A stretch of 64,000 bases of DNA from Streptomyces sp. DG2A-72 (GCF_030499575.1 NZ_JASTLC010000001.1:8828001-8892000); one strand, 5' to 3'. Counted from the stretch's first letter, positions 9,483 to 18,641 are shown. Translations and numbers: made by a program. The notes: generated by a model from the letters alone, not told the origin.

Positions 9483-9560
9483 GCAATAGCCATTCGCGTG
9501 TGACCTGCGTCGCGGAGTGATGGAAATTGTCTCGCCCGCCCTCTTGGTGTCAGCTAGGGG

Positions 9561-9580
9561 ATGCAACATACTGTATGCAA
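9561..9580. promoter_or_regulatory. Strong palindromic operator before the acyl-CoA dehydrogenase-like gene
   Basis: CATACTGTATG at 9567-9577 is an exact palindrome around one base, flanked by TGCAA-like words on both sides. It lies 50 bases upstream of the gene at 9631 and is the cleanest version of the island's repeated motif. Confidence 0.6.
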
Positions 9581-9630
9581 TCATCCGCGCCTGGCCGCGG
9601 ACCGGAAACCGCTCCCGAGGGGGTCACTCC

Positions 9631-10440
9631 GTGTCGTACCGCACCGCTCTCGCAGAAGTCCTGACCCGTGTCGTAGCGCCCTGCGCCGAACTGACCGGCA
9701 CAGAGGGCAGGTTCCCCCGTGGCGCCGTCACGGCCCTCGGGGCCACCGGGCTGCTGGGGCTGACCGTCTCCACCGAGTTCGGCGGCGCCGGACTGGGGCT
9801 GCCGGAAGCCGCCGAGGTGGTGGCACGGACCGCACGCGTCTGCCCTGCCACGGCCGCCGTGCTCCAGGCCCACTACACGGCGGTCGCCGTCATCGAGTCG
9901 TACGGCAGTCCCTGGGTGCGCGGCGAGATCGCCGCCGGACGCCACCTCGCAAGCCTCGCGCTCGCGGAGGACGGCGCCAGTGAGCAGGAGCTCCTCGCGC
10001 CGCGCTGCACCGCCGTCCGCTCCGGTGGCGTGGTCGCGCTGCGCGCTCGTAAACGCCAGGTGGTCGCGGCGGGAGAGGCCGACAGTTACGTCTGGTCCTC
10101 GCGGCCGCTCGGCGTGCCGGACGGCCTGGACCTCTGGGCGGTTCCGGCGCACGCCCCGGACCTGTTCGTGCCGGCCCGGCCCGACGCCGCGGGGCCGCCT
10201 GGCAGTGCGACGTCCACGGTGTGTGCCGACCCGGTGCTGGTGCCTGCCGACGCGATGCTCGGCGGGGACGGCGGCGGGTGCGACATCGTGCGGTTCACGG
10301 TCCTGCCGTGGCTGCGTGAACTGCGGGCCGCCGCCGGAGTGGAGGGACTCCACCTCGCGACCGACGTCGGGCGCAGGTCTGCCGATGCGCTCGCGGCCGA
10401 CGGTGTCCGCCGCCCCGCCGATTCCCTTGCGCCCTCCTGA
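9631..10440 (+). CDS. Short acyl-CoA dehydrogenase-like protein lacking the C-terminal domain
   Basis: This 269-residue protein resembles the N-terminal helical domain and part of the middle beta domain of acyl-CoA dehydrogenases (TEFGGAGLGLPEAAEVVARTARVCPATA, then LALAEDGASE). A full family member has about 380 residues and ends in a four-helix domain with the catalytic base; here that domain is absent and the reading ends in an Arg/Ala/Pro-rich tail. The GTG start at 9631 follows GAGGGGG. It has its own palindromic operator and lies between two FCD regulator genes, so it is probably under oxalate control. It could be a truncated relic or a non-catalytic, repurposed protein. Function unknown. 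Confidence 0.6.
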   Translation: MSYRTALAEVLTRVVAPCAELTGTEGRFPRGAVTALGATGLLGLTVSTEFGGAGLGLPEAAEVVARTARVCPATAAVLQAHYTAVAVIESYGSPWVRGEIAAGRHLASLALAEDGASEQELLAPRCTAVRSGGVVALRARKRQVVAAGEADSYVWSSRPLGVPDGLDLWAVPAHAPDLFVPARPDAAGPPGSATSTVCADPVLVPADAMLGGDGGGCDIVRFTVLPWLRELRAAAGVEGLHLATDVGRRSADALAADGVRRPADSLAPS

Positions 10441-10467
10441 ACTGCCGCCTGGGGGCGGCCCGTTCGG

Positions 10468-11157
10468 TCAGTCCTGACTCGCCCCGGAGGGGGTCTGCTT
10501 GCGGTAGAAGCCGGTCGTGCGCTCGGTGTGCCTGCGCATGACCTCGCCCGCTCGGTCCGCGTCGCCCTTGGCGATGGCCTTGATGAGCTGCGCGTGCTCG
10601 TTCCAGGCCTCCTTGCCGCGGGGTTTGGCGATGGGTGTGTAGTACCAGCGCACCTTCTGGCCCACCTGCGAGAGCAGTTCGGCCAGGACGTCGTTGGCGG
10701 CCACGGAGGTGATGAAGGCATGCAGGGCGGTGTTGGCCGCGACCAGGCGTTCGACGTGGTCCTCGGCGAGTGCGTCGACGCCTTCCTGCTGGAGCTCCCA
10801 GAGGTGTTCGACGTCCTCGGGCGTCGCGTTCCGGGCGGCGAGCTGGGCCGAGTAGGTCTCCAGCACCGAGCGGACGCCGAGGAGTTGGGCGGCCTCTTCC
10901 TCGGTGGGGGAGTGCACGAACGCGCCCTGGGTGGGCCGCAGATCGACCCAGCCGGCTGTCTGCAGTCGCTGCAGGGCCTCGCGGACCGGCTGGCGGCTGA
11001 CCCCGAGGTGCTCGGCGAGCTCGGCCTCGACCAGGTGCTGGCCGGACCTGAGGGAGCCGTTGACGATCAGTTCGGTCAGGGCGTCGTACACGGCCTGGCG
11101 CAGTGGTGCCGGGCGGGCGACGCGCCGGGACGCTGCGGCCGTGAGTGCCTCGCGCAT
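10468..11157 (-). CDS. GntR-family transcriptional regulator, FCD subfamily (intact)
   Basis: This 229-residue protein has an N-terminal winged helix (residues about 15-80: LRQAVYDALTELIVNG, LGVSRQPVREALQRLQ) followed by an all-helical FCD effector domain with the His/Asp/Arg pattern (VAANTALHAFI, RWYYTPIAKPRG, HAQLIKAI, MRRHTERT). FCD proteins usually bind small carboxylates or metal-carboxylate and leave DNA on binding. I use the ATG at 11157; a TTG 39 bases upstream lacks a ribosome site. It is divergent from the formate dehydrogenase operon across a region with two motif copies (11233 and 11363). It probably represses itself and oxalate genes until oxalate or a CoA ester is present. Confidence 0.9.
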   Translation of the reverse strand: MREALTAAASRRVARPAPLRQAVYDALTELIVNGSLRSGQHLVEAELAEHLGVSRQPVREALQRLQTAGWVDLRPTQGAFVHSPTEEEAAQLLGVRSVLETYSAQLAARNATPEDVEHLWELQQEGVDALAEDHVERLVAANTALHAFITSVAANDVLAELLSQVGQKVRWYYTPIAKPRGKEAWNEHAQLIKAIAKGDADRAGEVMRRHTERTTGFYRKQTPSGASQD

Positions 11158-11232
11158 GGTTGTCCCGTTCTGCCGCCGGGCCGACGGCTTTGCCAAGAGG
11201 AAGCCGCCGAGAGGGTCGCCGACGGCGGCTTC

Positions 11233-11253
11233 AGTATACAGGTTTTGGTATGC
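11233..11253. promoter_or_regulatory. Operator-like motif near the GntR start
   Basis: AGTATACAG at 11233-11241 and GGTATGCAA about 14 bases later lie 76 bases upstream of the GntR gene starting at 11157. They resemble the other GTATAC sites of the island and suit autoregulation. Confidence 0.5.
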
Positions 11254-11362
11254 AACATGGCGTGGGCAGTCGGGTCGCGAGGCGGGTCTCGACCATGGCT
11301 CCGGGGTCGCTCATGCCCGGCTTCGGCTGGGCCGGTTCGGCTGCGGGCTTTACGACTGTCGT

Positions 11363-11372
11363 CTGTATACAG
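11363..11372. promoter_or_regulatory. CTGTATACAG palindrome upstream of the formate dehydrogenase operon
   Basis: The ten bases are a perfect palindrome, with a further half site (CCTGTATGAG) ten bases on. It lies 73 bases before the fdsG start, where a repressor would overlap the promoter. Confidence 0.6.
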
Positions 11373-11445
11373 AAGCCTGTATGAGGTATTGTCTCAGTCT
11401 CCTGCAACCCTCGCCGGGGACCCGCGTTCGGAAGGCGGAGCGATC

Positions 11446-11919
11446 ATGACGACCAGCGGGAGTGACGTGACGGTCGAGAGCGTGGTCCGGAGGGTGGTGG
11501 CCGATCACCGGGGTCAGCGCGGCGCGCTGCTGCCCGTACTGCACGCGATTCAGGCCGAGTTGGGCCATGTGCCGCAGGAGGCGATACCGGTGCTCGCCGA
11601 CGAGCTCAACCTCTCCCGGGCGGACGTCCACGGAGTGGTGACCTTCTACCACGACTTCCGCCGCGATCCCGCGGGCCGCACCACGGTGCGCATCTGCCGC
11701 GCCGAGGCCTGCCAGGCCCTGGGCGCCGACCGCCTGGTGAGCTACACGCGCGAGGCCGGACTGACCCTGGGGGAGACGACCGCGGACGGTTCGGTGACCG
11801 TCGAGCAGGTCTTCTGCCTGGGCAACTGCGCACTGGGGCCGTCGGTGGAGGCGAACGGACGGCTGTACGGACGAGTGGGCCCGGCCCGACTGGGCTCGAT
11901 CCTCAACGGGACGGTCTGA
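11446..11919 (+). CDS. fdsG: NAD-dependent formate dehydrogenase, gamma subunit (NuoE-like)
   Basis: This 157-residue thioredoxin-like [2Fe-2S] protein is of the NuoE/FdsG family. It passes electrons within the soluble formate dehydrogenase complex. The cluster ligands are visible as two Cys pairs, CRAEAC and CLGNC, about 40 residues apart, and the motif VVTFYHDF is typical. The ATG at 11446 follows a GGAG ribosome site. The stop is two bases before fdsB, and the four subunit genes fdsG-B-A-D are contiguous, the order seen in Rhodobacter and Cupriavidus fds operons, although fdsC is missing here. Confidence 0.9.
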   Translation: MTTSGSDVTVESVVRRVVADHRGQRGALLPVLHAIQAELGHVPQEAIPVLADELNLSRADVHGVVTFYHDFRRDPAGRTTVRICRAEACQALGADRLVSYTREAGLTLGETTADGSVTVEQVFCLGNCALGPSVEANGRLYGRVGPARLGSILNGTV

Positions 11920-11921
11920 TC

Positions 11922-13535
11922 ATGAACAACTCATCCAACGCCGCGGTGACGGTCTACGTCCCCCGCGACTCGGCGGCCAGGTCCGTCGGCGCCGACGAGG
12001 TCGCCGGCGCCCTGCAACGCGCCGCCACCCGCGGGGACTTCGCCATCGACGTCGTACGCAACGGATCACGCGGCATGCTCTGGCTGGAGCCGATGGTCGA
12101 GGTCGTGACCCCGCAGGGCCGCGTCGGCTACGGACCGGTGGCCCCCGAGGAGGTGGAGGAACTCCTCGCCGCCGGCATGCTCGACGGCGCGGACCATCCG
12201 CTGCGGCTCGGCCTTGTCGACGAACTGCCCTGGCTGGCCCGCCAGAACCGGGTCACTTTCGCCAGAGTCGGGGTGACCGACCCCCTGTCGCCACAGGACT
12301 ACGTCGAGCACGGCGGGCTGAAAGGACTGCGCGCCGCCCTCGCACTCGCACCCGCGGACGTGGTCGCCGAGGTCACCGAGTCAGGACTGCGCGGCCGCGG
12401 CGGCGCCGGATTCCCGGCCGGCATCAAGTGGAAGACCGTGCTCGACTGCACCGACGAGCTGAAGTTCGTCTGCTGCAACGCCGACGAGGGCGACAGCGGG
12501 ACCTTTGCCGACCGCATGGTCATGGAAGGCGACCCGTTCCTGCTCATCGAGGGCATGACCATCGCCGCACACGCGGTCGGTGCGAGCGAGGGCTACATCT
12601 ACCTCCGCTCCGAATACCCGGACGCCATCGCCACGATGCGCGAGGCCATCGAGATCGCCCGCGAACAGGGCTGGCTCGGCAAGGACATCCTCGGCTCCGC
12701 GCTCGACTTCGACCTGCACGTACGCGTCGGAGCGGGCGCGTACATCTGCGGCGAGGAGACCTCCATGCTGGAGAGCCTGGAGGGCAAGCGGGGCATGGTC
12801 CGCGCCAAGCCGCCGATCCCGGCGATCGAGGGACTGTTCGGCAAGCCGACCGTGGTGAACAACGTGCTGACCCTCACCACCGTCCCGGTCGTCCTCGCCG
12901 ACGGCGCGAAGGCGTACCAGGACCTCGGCGTCGGCCGCTCCCGCGGCACCCAGGTCTTCCAGCTCGGCGGCAACATCGCCCGCGGCGGCATCGTGGAGAC
13001 CGCCTTCGGCATCACCCTGCGCGAGCTGATCGAGGAGTACGGCGGCGGGACCCGGAGCGGGCGCCCCGTGCGTACGGTCCAGGTCGGCGGACCTCTCGGC
13101 GCCTATCTCCCGACGTCGCAGTTCGACCTCCCGATGGACTACGAGGCGTTCGCCGAGGCCGGCGCGATGCTCGGCCACGGCGGCATCGTCGTCTTCGACG
13201 ACACCGTCGACATGGCGGCGCAGGCCCGCTTCGCGATGGAGTTCTGCGCCGAGGAGTCCTGCGGCAAGTGCACACCGTGCAGGGTCGGTTCGGTACGGGG
13301 CGTCGAGGTGATCGACAAGATCGTCGCCGGCACCCACCGGGACGAGAACCTGGCCCTGCTCGAAGACCTCTGCGACCTGATGACCGACGGCTCGCTGTGC
13401 GCGATGGGCGGGCTGACCCCGATGCCCGTACGCAGCGCCCTCACGCACTTCCCCGACGACTTCCTCGGCGGTCGTCGGCTCCTGGAGATCCAACCCGTAC
13501 AAGCGACTGGCGTGAGGACGGAGGGCACGGCATGA
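11922..13535 (+). CDS. fdsB: NAD-dependent formate dehydrogenase, beta subunit (NuoF-like)
   Basis: This 537-residue flavoprotein carries the NADH-binding site, FMN and a [4Fe-4S] cluster. An N-terminal thioredoxin-like domain (about residues 1-120) precedes the NuoF core. The NAD/FMN loop GLRGRGGAGFPAGIKW, the region NADEGDSGTF and the glycine-rich AYICGEETSMLESLEG are all present, and the cluster ligands are in ESCGKCTPCRVG plus a later Cys (LCAMGG). It transfers electrons from the alpha subunit to NAD+. The stop overlaps the fdsA start by four bases (ATGA), so translation is coupled. Confidence 0.93.
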   Translation: MNNSSNAAVTVYVPRDSAARSVGADEVAGALQRAATRGDFAIDVVRNGSRGMLWLEPMVEVVTPQGRVGYGPVAPEEVEELLAAGMLDGADHPLRLGLVDELPWLARQNRVTFARVGVTDPLSPQDYVEHGGLKGLRAALALAPADVVAEVTESGLRGRGGAGFPAGIKWKTVLDCTDELKFVCCNADEGDSGTFADRMVMEGDPFLLIEGMTIAAHAVGASEGYIYLRSEYPDAIATMREAIEIAREQGWLGKDILGSALDFDLHVRVGAGAYICGEETSMLESLEGKRGMVRAKPPIPAIEGLFGKPTVVNNVLTLTTVPVVLADGAKAYQDLGVGRSRGTQVFQLGGNIARGGIVETAFGITLRELIEEYGGGTRSGRPVRTVQVGGPLGAYLPTSQFDLPMDYEAFAEAGAMLGHGGIVVFDDTVDMAAQARFAMEFCAEESCGKCTPCRVGSVRGVEVIDKIVAGTHRDENLALLEDLCDLMTDGSLCAMGGLTPMPVRSALTHFPDDFLGGRRLLEIQPVQATGVRTEGTA

Positions 13536-16348
13536 GCCTTCTCAAGGAACCCGACTTCGGAACCCCGGAACGGCCCGGCCCGGCAACGGTGTCGGTGGAG
13601 GTCGACGGTCTGCCGGTGACCGTCCCGGAAGGCACTTCGGTGATGCGCGCCGCCGCGCAGGCCGGCGTCGACATACCCAAACTGTGCGCCACCGACAGCC
13701 TGGAAGCATTCGGCTCCTGCCGGCTGTGCGTCGTGGAGATCGACGGTCGGCGCGGCACCCCGGCGTCCTGCACCACACCGTGCGCCGACGGGATGAAGGT
13801 GAGCACCCAGACGCCGAAGGTGGAGAAGCTCCGCCAGGGCGTCATGGAGCTCTACATCTCCGACCACCCCCTCGACTGCCTCACCTGCCCGGCCAACGGC
13901 GACTGCGAACTGCAGGACATGGCAGGCGTGGTGGGGCTGAGGCAGGTCCGCTACGGCTACGAGGGCGAGAACCACCTCGACGCCGAGAAGGACACCTCCA
14001 ACCCCTACTTCGACTTCGACCCGTCCAAGTGCATCGCCTGCTCCCGCTGCGTACGGGCCTGCGGCGAAGTACAGGGCACCTTCGCGCTCACCATCGAGGG
14101 ACGCGGCTTCGACTCCAAGGTCTCTCCCGGCGCCGGCGAGACCTTCATGGACTCCGAGTGCGTCTCCTGCGGGGCCTGCGTCCAGGCCTGTCCTACGTCG
14201 ACGCTCCAGGAGCGTTCGGTCGTCGAACTCGGCATGCCTACCAGGTCGGTTGTGACCACGTGCGCGTACTGCGGTGTCGGCTGCTCGTTCAAGGCCGAGC
14301 TGCGCGGCGACGAACTGGTGCGCATGGTGCCGTACAAGGACGGCGGAGCGAACGAGGGCCATTCCTGCGTGAAGGGCCGCTTCGCCTTCGGCTATGCCAC
14401 CCACCCCGACCGCCAACTCAAGCCCATGGTCCGCGACCGGATCACCGACCCCTGGCGCGAGGTCGAGTGGGACGAGGCGATCGGCACGGTCGCCCGGCGC
14501 ATGCGCGAGCTCCAGGACCGGTACGGAACGAGCGCCGTCGGCGCCATCACCTCCTCGCGCTGCACCAACGAAGAGGTCTACGTCGTACAGAAGATGGTGC
14601 GCGCGGCCTTCGGCAACAACAACGTCGACACCTGCGCCCGGGTCTGCCACTCCCCGACGGGATACGGGCTCAAGCAGACCTTCGGCGAGTCGGCCGGCAC
14701 CCAGGACTTCCGTTCCGTGGCACAGGCCGACGTCATCGTGGTCATCGGCGCCAACCCCACCGACGGGCACCCGGTGTTCGCCTCCCGGATGAAGCGCCGG
14801 CTGCGCGAGGGCGCCAAGCTCATCGTGGTCGACCCGCGCCGTATCGACCTGGTGCGTTCGCCGCACATCGAGGCCCAGCACCACCTCCAGCTGCGGCCCA
14901 GCACCAACGTGGCCGTCGTCAATGCCATGGCGCACGTCGTCGTCACCGAAGGTCTGGTCGACCGGTCCTTCGTGGACCAGCGGTGCGAAGGCTTCGACGA
15001 CTGGGCGGAGTTCATCGGCCGCCCGGAGAACAGCCCCGAGGCGGTCGAGGAGATCACCGGCGTACCAGCCGATGAACTGCGCGCCGCCGCCAGGCTGTAC
15101 GCGACCGCCCCCAACGGGGCCATCTACTACGGCCTCGGCGTCACCGAGCACAGCCAGGGCTCGACCATGGTCATGGGGATGGCCAACCTCGCGATGGCGT
15201 GCGGCAACATCGGCCGCGACGGTGTCGGCGTGAACCCGCTGCGCGGTCAGAACAACGTCCAGGGCTCCTGCGACATGGGCTCGTTCCCGCATGAACTGCC
15301 CGGCTATCGGCACGTCTCCGACGACGCCGTACGCACCGTCTTCGAGAACCTCTGGGGCGGAACTCTCCTTGCCGAGCCGGGACTTCGCATCCCCAACATG
15401 TTCGACGCGGCGATCGACGGCACCTTCCGCGGACTCTTCGTCCACGGCGAGGACATCGCCCAGTCCGACCCGAACCTCCAGCACGTCACCGCCGCGCTCG
15501 AGGCCATGGAACTCGTCGTCGTACAGGACCTGTTCCTCAACGAGACGGCCAAGTTCGCCCACGTCTTCCTGCCCGGCGCGTCCTTCCTGGAGAAGGACGG
15601 CACCTTCACCAACGCCGAACGCCGCATCAACCGGGTGCGCGCGGTGATGAAGCCCAAGACGGGCAAGCACGAGTGGCAGATCGTCAGCGAGATCGCCACC
15701 GCCATGGGCTATCCGATGGCGTACGACCATCCGGGCCAGATCATGGATGAAATCGCCTCGGTCACCCCGACGTTCACCGGCGTGTCCTTCGAGCTGCTGG
15801 ACAAGCTCGGCAGCGTCCAGTGGCCGTGCAACGAGGAGTCTCCGGAGGGGACGCCCATCATGCATGTGGACGAGTTCGTGCGCGGCAAGGGCAAGTTCGT
15901 GGTCACCTCCTACGTGCCGACGACCGAGCGCAGCACCCGGCGCTTCCCACTGGTCCTCACCACCGGGCGGATCCTCAGCCAGTACAACGTCGGCGCGCAG
16001 ACCCGCCGTACCGGCAATGTCGCCTGGCACCCCGAGGACATCCTGGAACTGCATCCCCACGACGCAGAGGTCCGCGGCATCGAGGACGGCGACATGGTCA
16101 CGCTGACGAGCCGGGTCGGGGAGACGACGTTGCGCGCGGAGATCTCCGACCGGATGCCGACCGGGGTCGTGTACACCACCTTCCATCACCCCGTCACCGG
16201 CGCCAACGTGGTGACCACGGAGAACTCCGACTGGGCGACCAACTGCCCGGAGTACAAGGTGACCGCCGTACAGGTCGGACTCGCGCGACCGGACCGGCAC
16301 GGCGACAGCGAAGTCACCGAGAACGACCTCGTGACGGTGGTGGACTGA
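13532..16348 (+). CDS. fdsA: NAD-dependent formate dehydrogenase, alpha (molybdopterin) subunit
   Basis: This 938-residue catalytic subunit oxidises formate to CO2. The N-terminal 2Fe-2S domain (CRLC, about residue 65) is followed by a His/Cys cluster region (DHPLDCLTCPANGDCELQ), two ferredoxin-type 4Fe-4S motifs (CIACSRC, CVSCGACVQAC), and a further Cys cluster (CAYCGVGC). The bis-molybdopterin domain follows, with Cys372 in ARVCHSPT as the predicted metal ligand; it is Cys, not selenocysteine. The C-terminal molydopterin-dinucleotide domain ends near residue 920. It needs molybdenum cofactor, and moaA lies next to the operon. Length and domain order match FdsA of Rhodobacter capsulatus. Confidence 0.95.
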   Translation: MSLLKEPDFGTPERPGPATVSVEVDGLPVTVPEGTSVMRAAAQAGVDIPKLCATDSLEAFGSCRLCVVEIDGRRGTPASCTTPCADGMKVSTQTPKVEKLRQGVMELYISDHPLDCLTCPANGDCELQDMAGVVGLRQVRYGYEGENHLDAEKDTSNPYFDFDPSKCIACSRCVRACGEVQGTFALTIEGRGFDSKVSPGAGETFMDSECVSCGACVQACPTSTLQERSVVELGMPTRSVVTTCAYCGVGCSFKAELRGDELVRMVPYKDGGANEGHSCVKGRFAFGYATHPDRQLKPMVRDRITDPWREVEWDEAIGTVARRMRELQDRYGTSAVGAITSSRCTNEEVYVVQKMVRAAFGNNNVDTCARVCHSPTGYGLKQTFGESAGTQDFRSVAQADVIVVIGANPTDGHPVFASRMKRRLREGAKLIVVDPRRIDLVRSPHIEAQHHLQLRPSTNVAVVNAMAHVVVTEGLVDRSFVDQRCEGFDDWAEFIGRPENSPEAVEEITGVPADELRAAARLYATAPNGAIYYGLGVTEHSQGSTMVMGMANLAMACGNIGRDGVGVNPLRGQNNVQGSCDMGSFPHELPGYRHVSDDAVRTVFENLWGGTLLAEPGLRIPNMFDAAIDGTFRGLFVHGEDIAQSDPNLQHVTAALEAMELVVVQDLFLNETAKFAHVFLPGASFLEKDGTFTNAERRINRVRAVMKPKTGKHEWQIVSEIATAMGYPMAYDHPGQIMDEIASVTPTFTGVSFELLDKLGSVQWPCNEESPEGTPIMHVDEFVRGKGKFVVTSYVPTTERSTRRFPLVLTTGRILSQYNVGAQTRRTGNVAWHPEDILELHPHDAEVRGIEDGDMVTLTSRVGETTLRAEISDRMPTGVVYTTFHHPVTGANVVTTENSDWATNCPEYKVTAVQVGLARPDRHGDSEVTENDLVTVVD

Positions 16349-16349
16349 G

Positions 16350-16562
16350 ATGACAGCCACCGTGCCGTCCGAGCGCAGGATGGCGAACGACATCGCCCGG
16401 AACCTCGGACACCTGCCGGGGGAGCGGGCGGCCGAGGAGATCGCGGGGCACATCGGCAGGTTCTGGGACCCGCGCATGCGCAACCGGCTCTACGAGTTCG
16501 TCGATACCGGAGCGGAGGGGCTTGACCCGCTGGTAGTCGCCGCCGTGAAGCTCATGCGCTGA
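16350..16562 (+). CDS. fdsD: Formate dehydrogenase delta subunit
   Basis: This 70-residue protein has the FdsD family pattern: MANDIARNLGHLP followed by EEIAGHIGRFWDPRMRN and an acidic Leu-rich tail. FdsD is a small subunit needed for assembly or stability of the Fds complex. The ATG at 16350 begins one base after the fdsA stop, so it is the last gene of the operon, and a long hairpin at 16570 closes the transcript. Confidence 0.88.
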   Translation: MTATVPSERRMANDIARNLGHLPGERAAEEIAGHIGRFWDPRMRNRLYEFVDTGAEGLDPLVVAAVKLMR

Positions 16563-16569
16563 ACGACTG

Positions 16570-16610
16570 CGCCTGCGACCGCTGTAGGGGACGTGCAGCG
16601 GTCGCAGGCG
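16570..16610. terminator. Bidirectional hairpin terminator between fdsD and moaA
   Basis: A perfect 15-base stem (16570-16584 with 16596-16610) encloses an 11-base loop. It begins eight bases after the fdsD stop and 33 bases before the moaA stop on the opposite strand, so it can end both convergent transcripts. Confidence 0.85.
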
Positions 16611-16643
16611 CGCTTGCGTCGGGCGTCCGAGACGCTCCTTGCG

Positions 16644-17627
16644 TCAGCCGCCGATCGCGGACATCGGACGCTCGGGCTGGACGAAGGACGCGTCGTCGAG
16701 ACCGGCGCCCGCCTTCTTGCCCCACATCGCGGTACGCCAGAGTCCGGCGATGTCCTGGTCGGAGGCTCCGGAGCGCAGGGCCGTGCGCAGGTCGGACTCC
16801 TCGCGGGCGAACAGACAGTCGCGGACCTGCCCGTCGGCGGTGAGCCGGGTGCGGTCGCAGGCGCGGCAGAACGGCCGGGTGACCGAGGCGATCACCCCGA
16901 CCCGCGCGGGTCCGCCGTCGACCAGCCAGCGCTCGGCGGGCGCGGAGCCGCGCACCGCATCGGGCGTGAGAGCGAAACGGGCACCGAGCCTTTCGAGGAT
17001 CTCCGCGGCTGTGACCATGTCGCCGCGCTGCCAGCCGTGTTGGGCGTCCAGCGGCATCTGCTCGATGAAGCGGAGTTCGTAGTCGTGCCGCAGCGCCCAG
17101 TCGAGCAGGTCGGGGGCCTCGTCGTCGTTGACGCCGCGCATGAGGACCGAGTTGACCTTGACCGGGAGGAGTCCGGTGGCGCGGGCCGCGTCGAGGCCGG
17201 CGATGACGTCGTGGTGCCGGTCGCGGCGGGTGAGTATGCGGAAGACCTCGGGGCGCAGGGTGTCGAGGGAGACGTTGACCCGGTCGAGCCCGGCGGCGCG
17301 CAGCGCCTCGGCGGTACGGGCCAGTCCGATGCCGTTGGTGGTCAGCGAGAGTCGGGGGCGCGGGGCGAGGGCGGCACACCGCTCGACGATGCCCACCAGA
17401 CCGGGGCGGAGCAACGGCTCGCCCCCGGTGAAGCGCACCTCGGTGACGCCCAGTTCGGTGACCGCGACGGAGACCAGCCGTACGACCTCGTCGTCGGTGA
17501 GCAGCTCCGGTTTCGCCAGCCACCGCAGACCTTCTTCCGGCATACAGTACGTGCACCGGAGATTGCACCGGTCGGTCAGTGAGACCCGCAGATCGCGGGC
17601 GATCCGGCCGTGGGTGTCGATCAGCAC
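16644..17627 (-). CDS. moaA: GTP 3',8-cyclase, molybdenum cofactor biosynthesis
   Basis: This 327-residue radical-SAM enzyme performs the first step of molybdopterin synthesis. The radical-SAM cluster CxxxCxxC is Cys21, Cys25 and Cys28, and a second cluster is formed by the C-terminal FCRACDRTR and a later Cys in VRDCLF. The chain ends in Gly-Gly, as active MoaA requires. I use the GTG at 17627 because AGGGAGG lies seven bases upstream; the longer ATG start at 17645 would place that ribosome site within the coding region. Location beside fdsGBAD suggests matching cofactor supply to the molybdenum enzyme. The ATACTG palindrome at 17653 lies in its promoter region. Confidence 0.92.
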   Translation of the reverse strand: MLIDTHGRIARDLRVSLTDRCNLRCTYCMPEEGLRWLAKPELLTDDEVVRLVSVAVTELGVTEVRFTGGEPLLRPGLVGIVERCAALAPRPRLSLTTNGIGLARTAEALRAAGLDRVNVSLDTLRPEVFRILTRRDRHHDVIAGLDAARATGLLPVKVNSVLMRGVNDDEAPDLLDWALRHDYELRFIEQMPLDAQHGWQRGDMVTAAEILERLGARFALTPDAVRGSAPAERWLVDGGPARVGVIASVTRPFCRACDRTRLTADGQVRDCLFAREESDLRTALRSGASDQDIAGLWRTAMWGKKAGAGLDDASFVQPERPMSAIGG

Positions 17628-17652
17628 GACTACCTCCCTGTACATATCCCAA

Positions 17653-17668
17653 ATACTGCATACAGTAT
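17653..17668. promoter_or_regulatory. Palindrome between moaA and the LysR gene
   Basis: ATACTG and CAGTAT, with four bases between, form an inverted repeat (16 bases in all) in the 81-base divergent gap. One site could serve both promoters. Confidence 0.6.
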
Positions 17669-17708
17669 GGGGCTATGTGGAGCGGCCTCGGGCAGAGAGG
17701 AGTCGTTC

Positions 17709-18641
17709 ATGCTGTTCCGGCAGCTCGAATATTTCGTGGCGGTGGCAAGGGAACGGCACTTCGCCCGGGCGGCGGAGTCCTGCTACGTTTCCCAGCCCGC
17801 GCTTTCGGCGGCGATAGCGAAGCTGGAGCGGGAGCTGAACGTCACGCTGATCAACCGGGGGCACAGCTACCAGGGCCTCACCCCGGAGGGCGAGCGGCTC
17901 GTCGTATGGGCCAAGCGGATCCTCGCCGAACAGGACGCGTTCAAGGCCGAGGTGGCCGCCGTGCAGTCCGGCATCACCGGGACGCTGCGGCTCGGGACGG
18001 ACCCCACGGCCTCCACGACCCTGGCGCTTCCCGTGGCCGCGTTCTGCGCGGCCCACCCGCTTGCCAAGGTCCAGGTGCGTTCCCGGCTGTCGACGAAGGA
18101 ACTCCACCGGCAGCTGCGCGACTACGAACTGGACGTGGCGATCGCCCACTTCGACCCGGGCGACCAGGAGGGCCTGCAGGTCGTCCCCCTGTACCAGGAG
18201 AGATACATGCTGCTGGTCTCGGACGACCAGCTGGCAGCCCAGTCCGCCACTGTGACGTGGGCGGACGCGGTCCAGCTGCCGCTCGCCATGCTGACCCCCG
18301 ACATGCGGATCCGCCAGATCGTCGACACCGTGTTCGCGGAGAAGGGGTTCGTGGTGACCCCCCAGGTGGAGACGGACTCCATCGCCTCCCTCTACGCGCA
18401 CGTGGGCGGCGGGGGGTGGGCCAGCATCGTGCCGCACACCTGGCTGCGCGCGATGCCTGTGATCGGCCGGACGCGTGCGCTGCCCCTGGTCGACCCGGAG
18501 GCCGGCGCCCAGGTCTCGGTGGCGATCCACGCGGCGACCCCCGGCTCGATCGCCGCCCGGGCCTTCGTCAACGCGGCGACGGGCCTGTCCCTGGACGCCT
18601 TCTTCAGCGGGCCACTCCCGGCCGAGCACCGCGTGCGCTGA
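17709..18641 (+). CDS. LysR-family transcriptional regulator of the formate dehydrogenase region
   Basis: This 310-residue LysR protein has an N-terminal helix-turn-helix (FRQLEYFVAVARERHFARAAESCYVSQPALSAAIAKLE) and a periplasmic-binding-like effector domain. It is divergent from moaA and close to fdsGBAD, the arrangement in which a LysR regulator (FdsR in Cupriavidus necator) controls soluble formate dehydrogenase; equivalence is an inference from position. The ATG at 17709 is preceded by GAGAGGAG. It also neighbours the oxalate--CoA ligase gene. Its likely effector is formate or oxalate, which sequence cannot tell. Confidence 0.85.
   Translation: MLFRQLEYFVAVARERHFARAAESCYVSQPALSAAIAKLERELNVTLINRGHSYQGLTPEGERLVVWAKRILAEQDAFKAEVAAVQSGITGTLRLGTDPTASTTLALPVAAFCAAHPLAKVQVRSRLSTKELHRQLRDYELDVAIAHFDPGDQEGLQVVPLYQERYMLLVSDDQLAAQSATVTWADAVQLPLAMLTPDMRIRQIVDTVFAEKGFVVTPQVETDSIASLYAHVGGGGWASIVPHTWLRAMPVIGRTRALPLVDPEAGAQVSVAIHAATPGSIAARAFVNAATGLSLDAFFSGPLPAEHRVR

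Noticed and set aside
13532..16348. Selenocysteine in the formate dehydrogenase
   Set aside because: The metal-ligand codon is TGC (Cys372); no in-frame TGA occurs in the gene.
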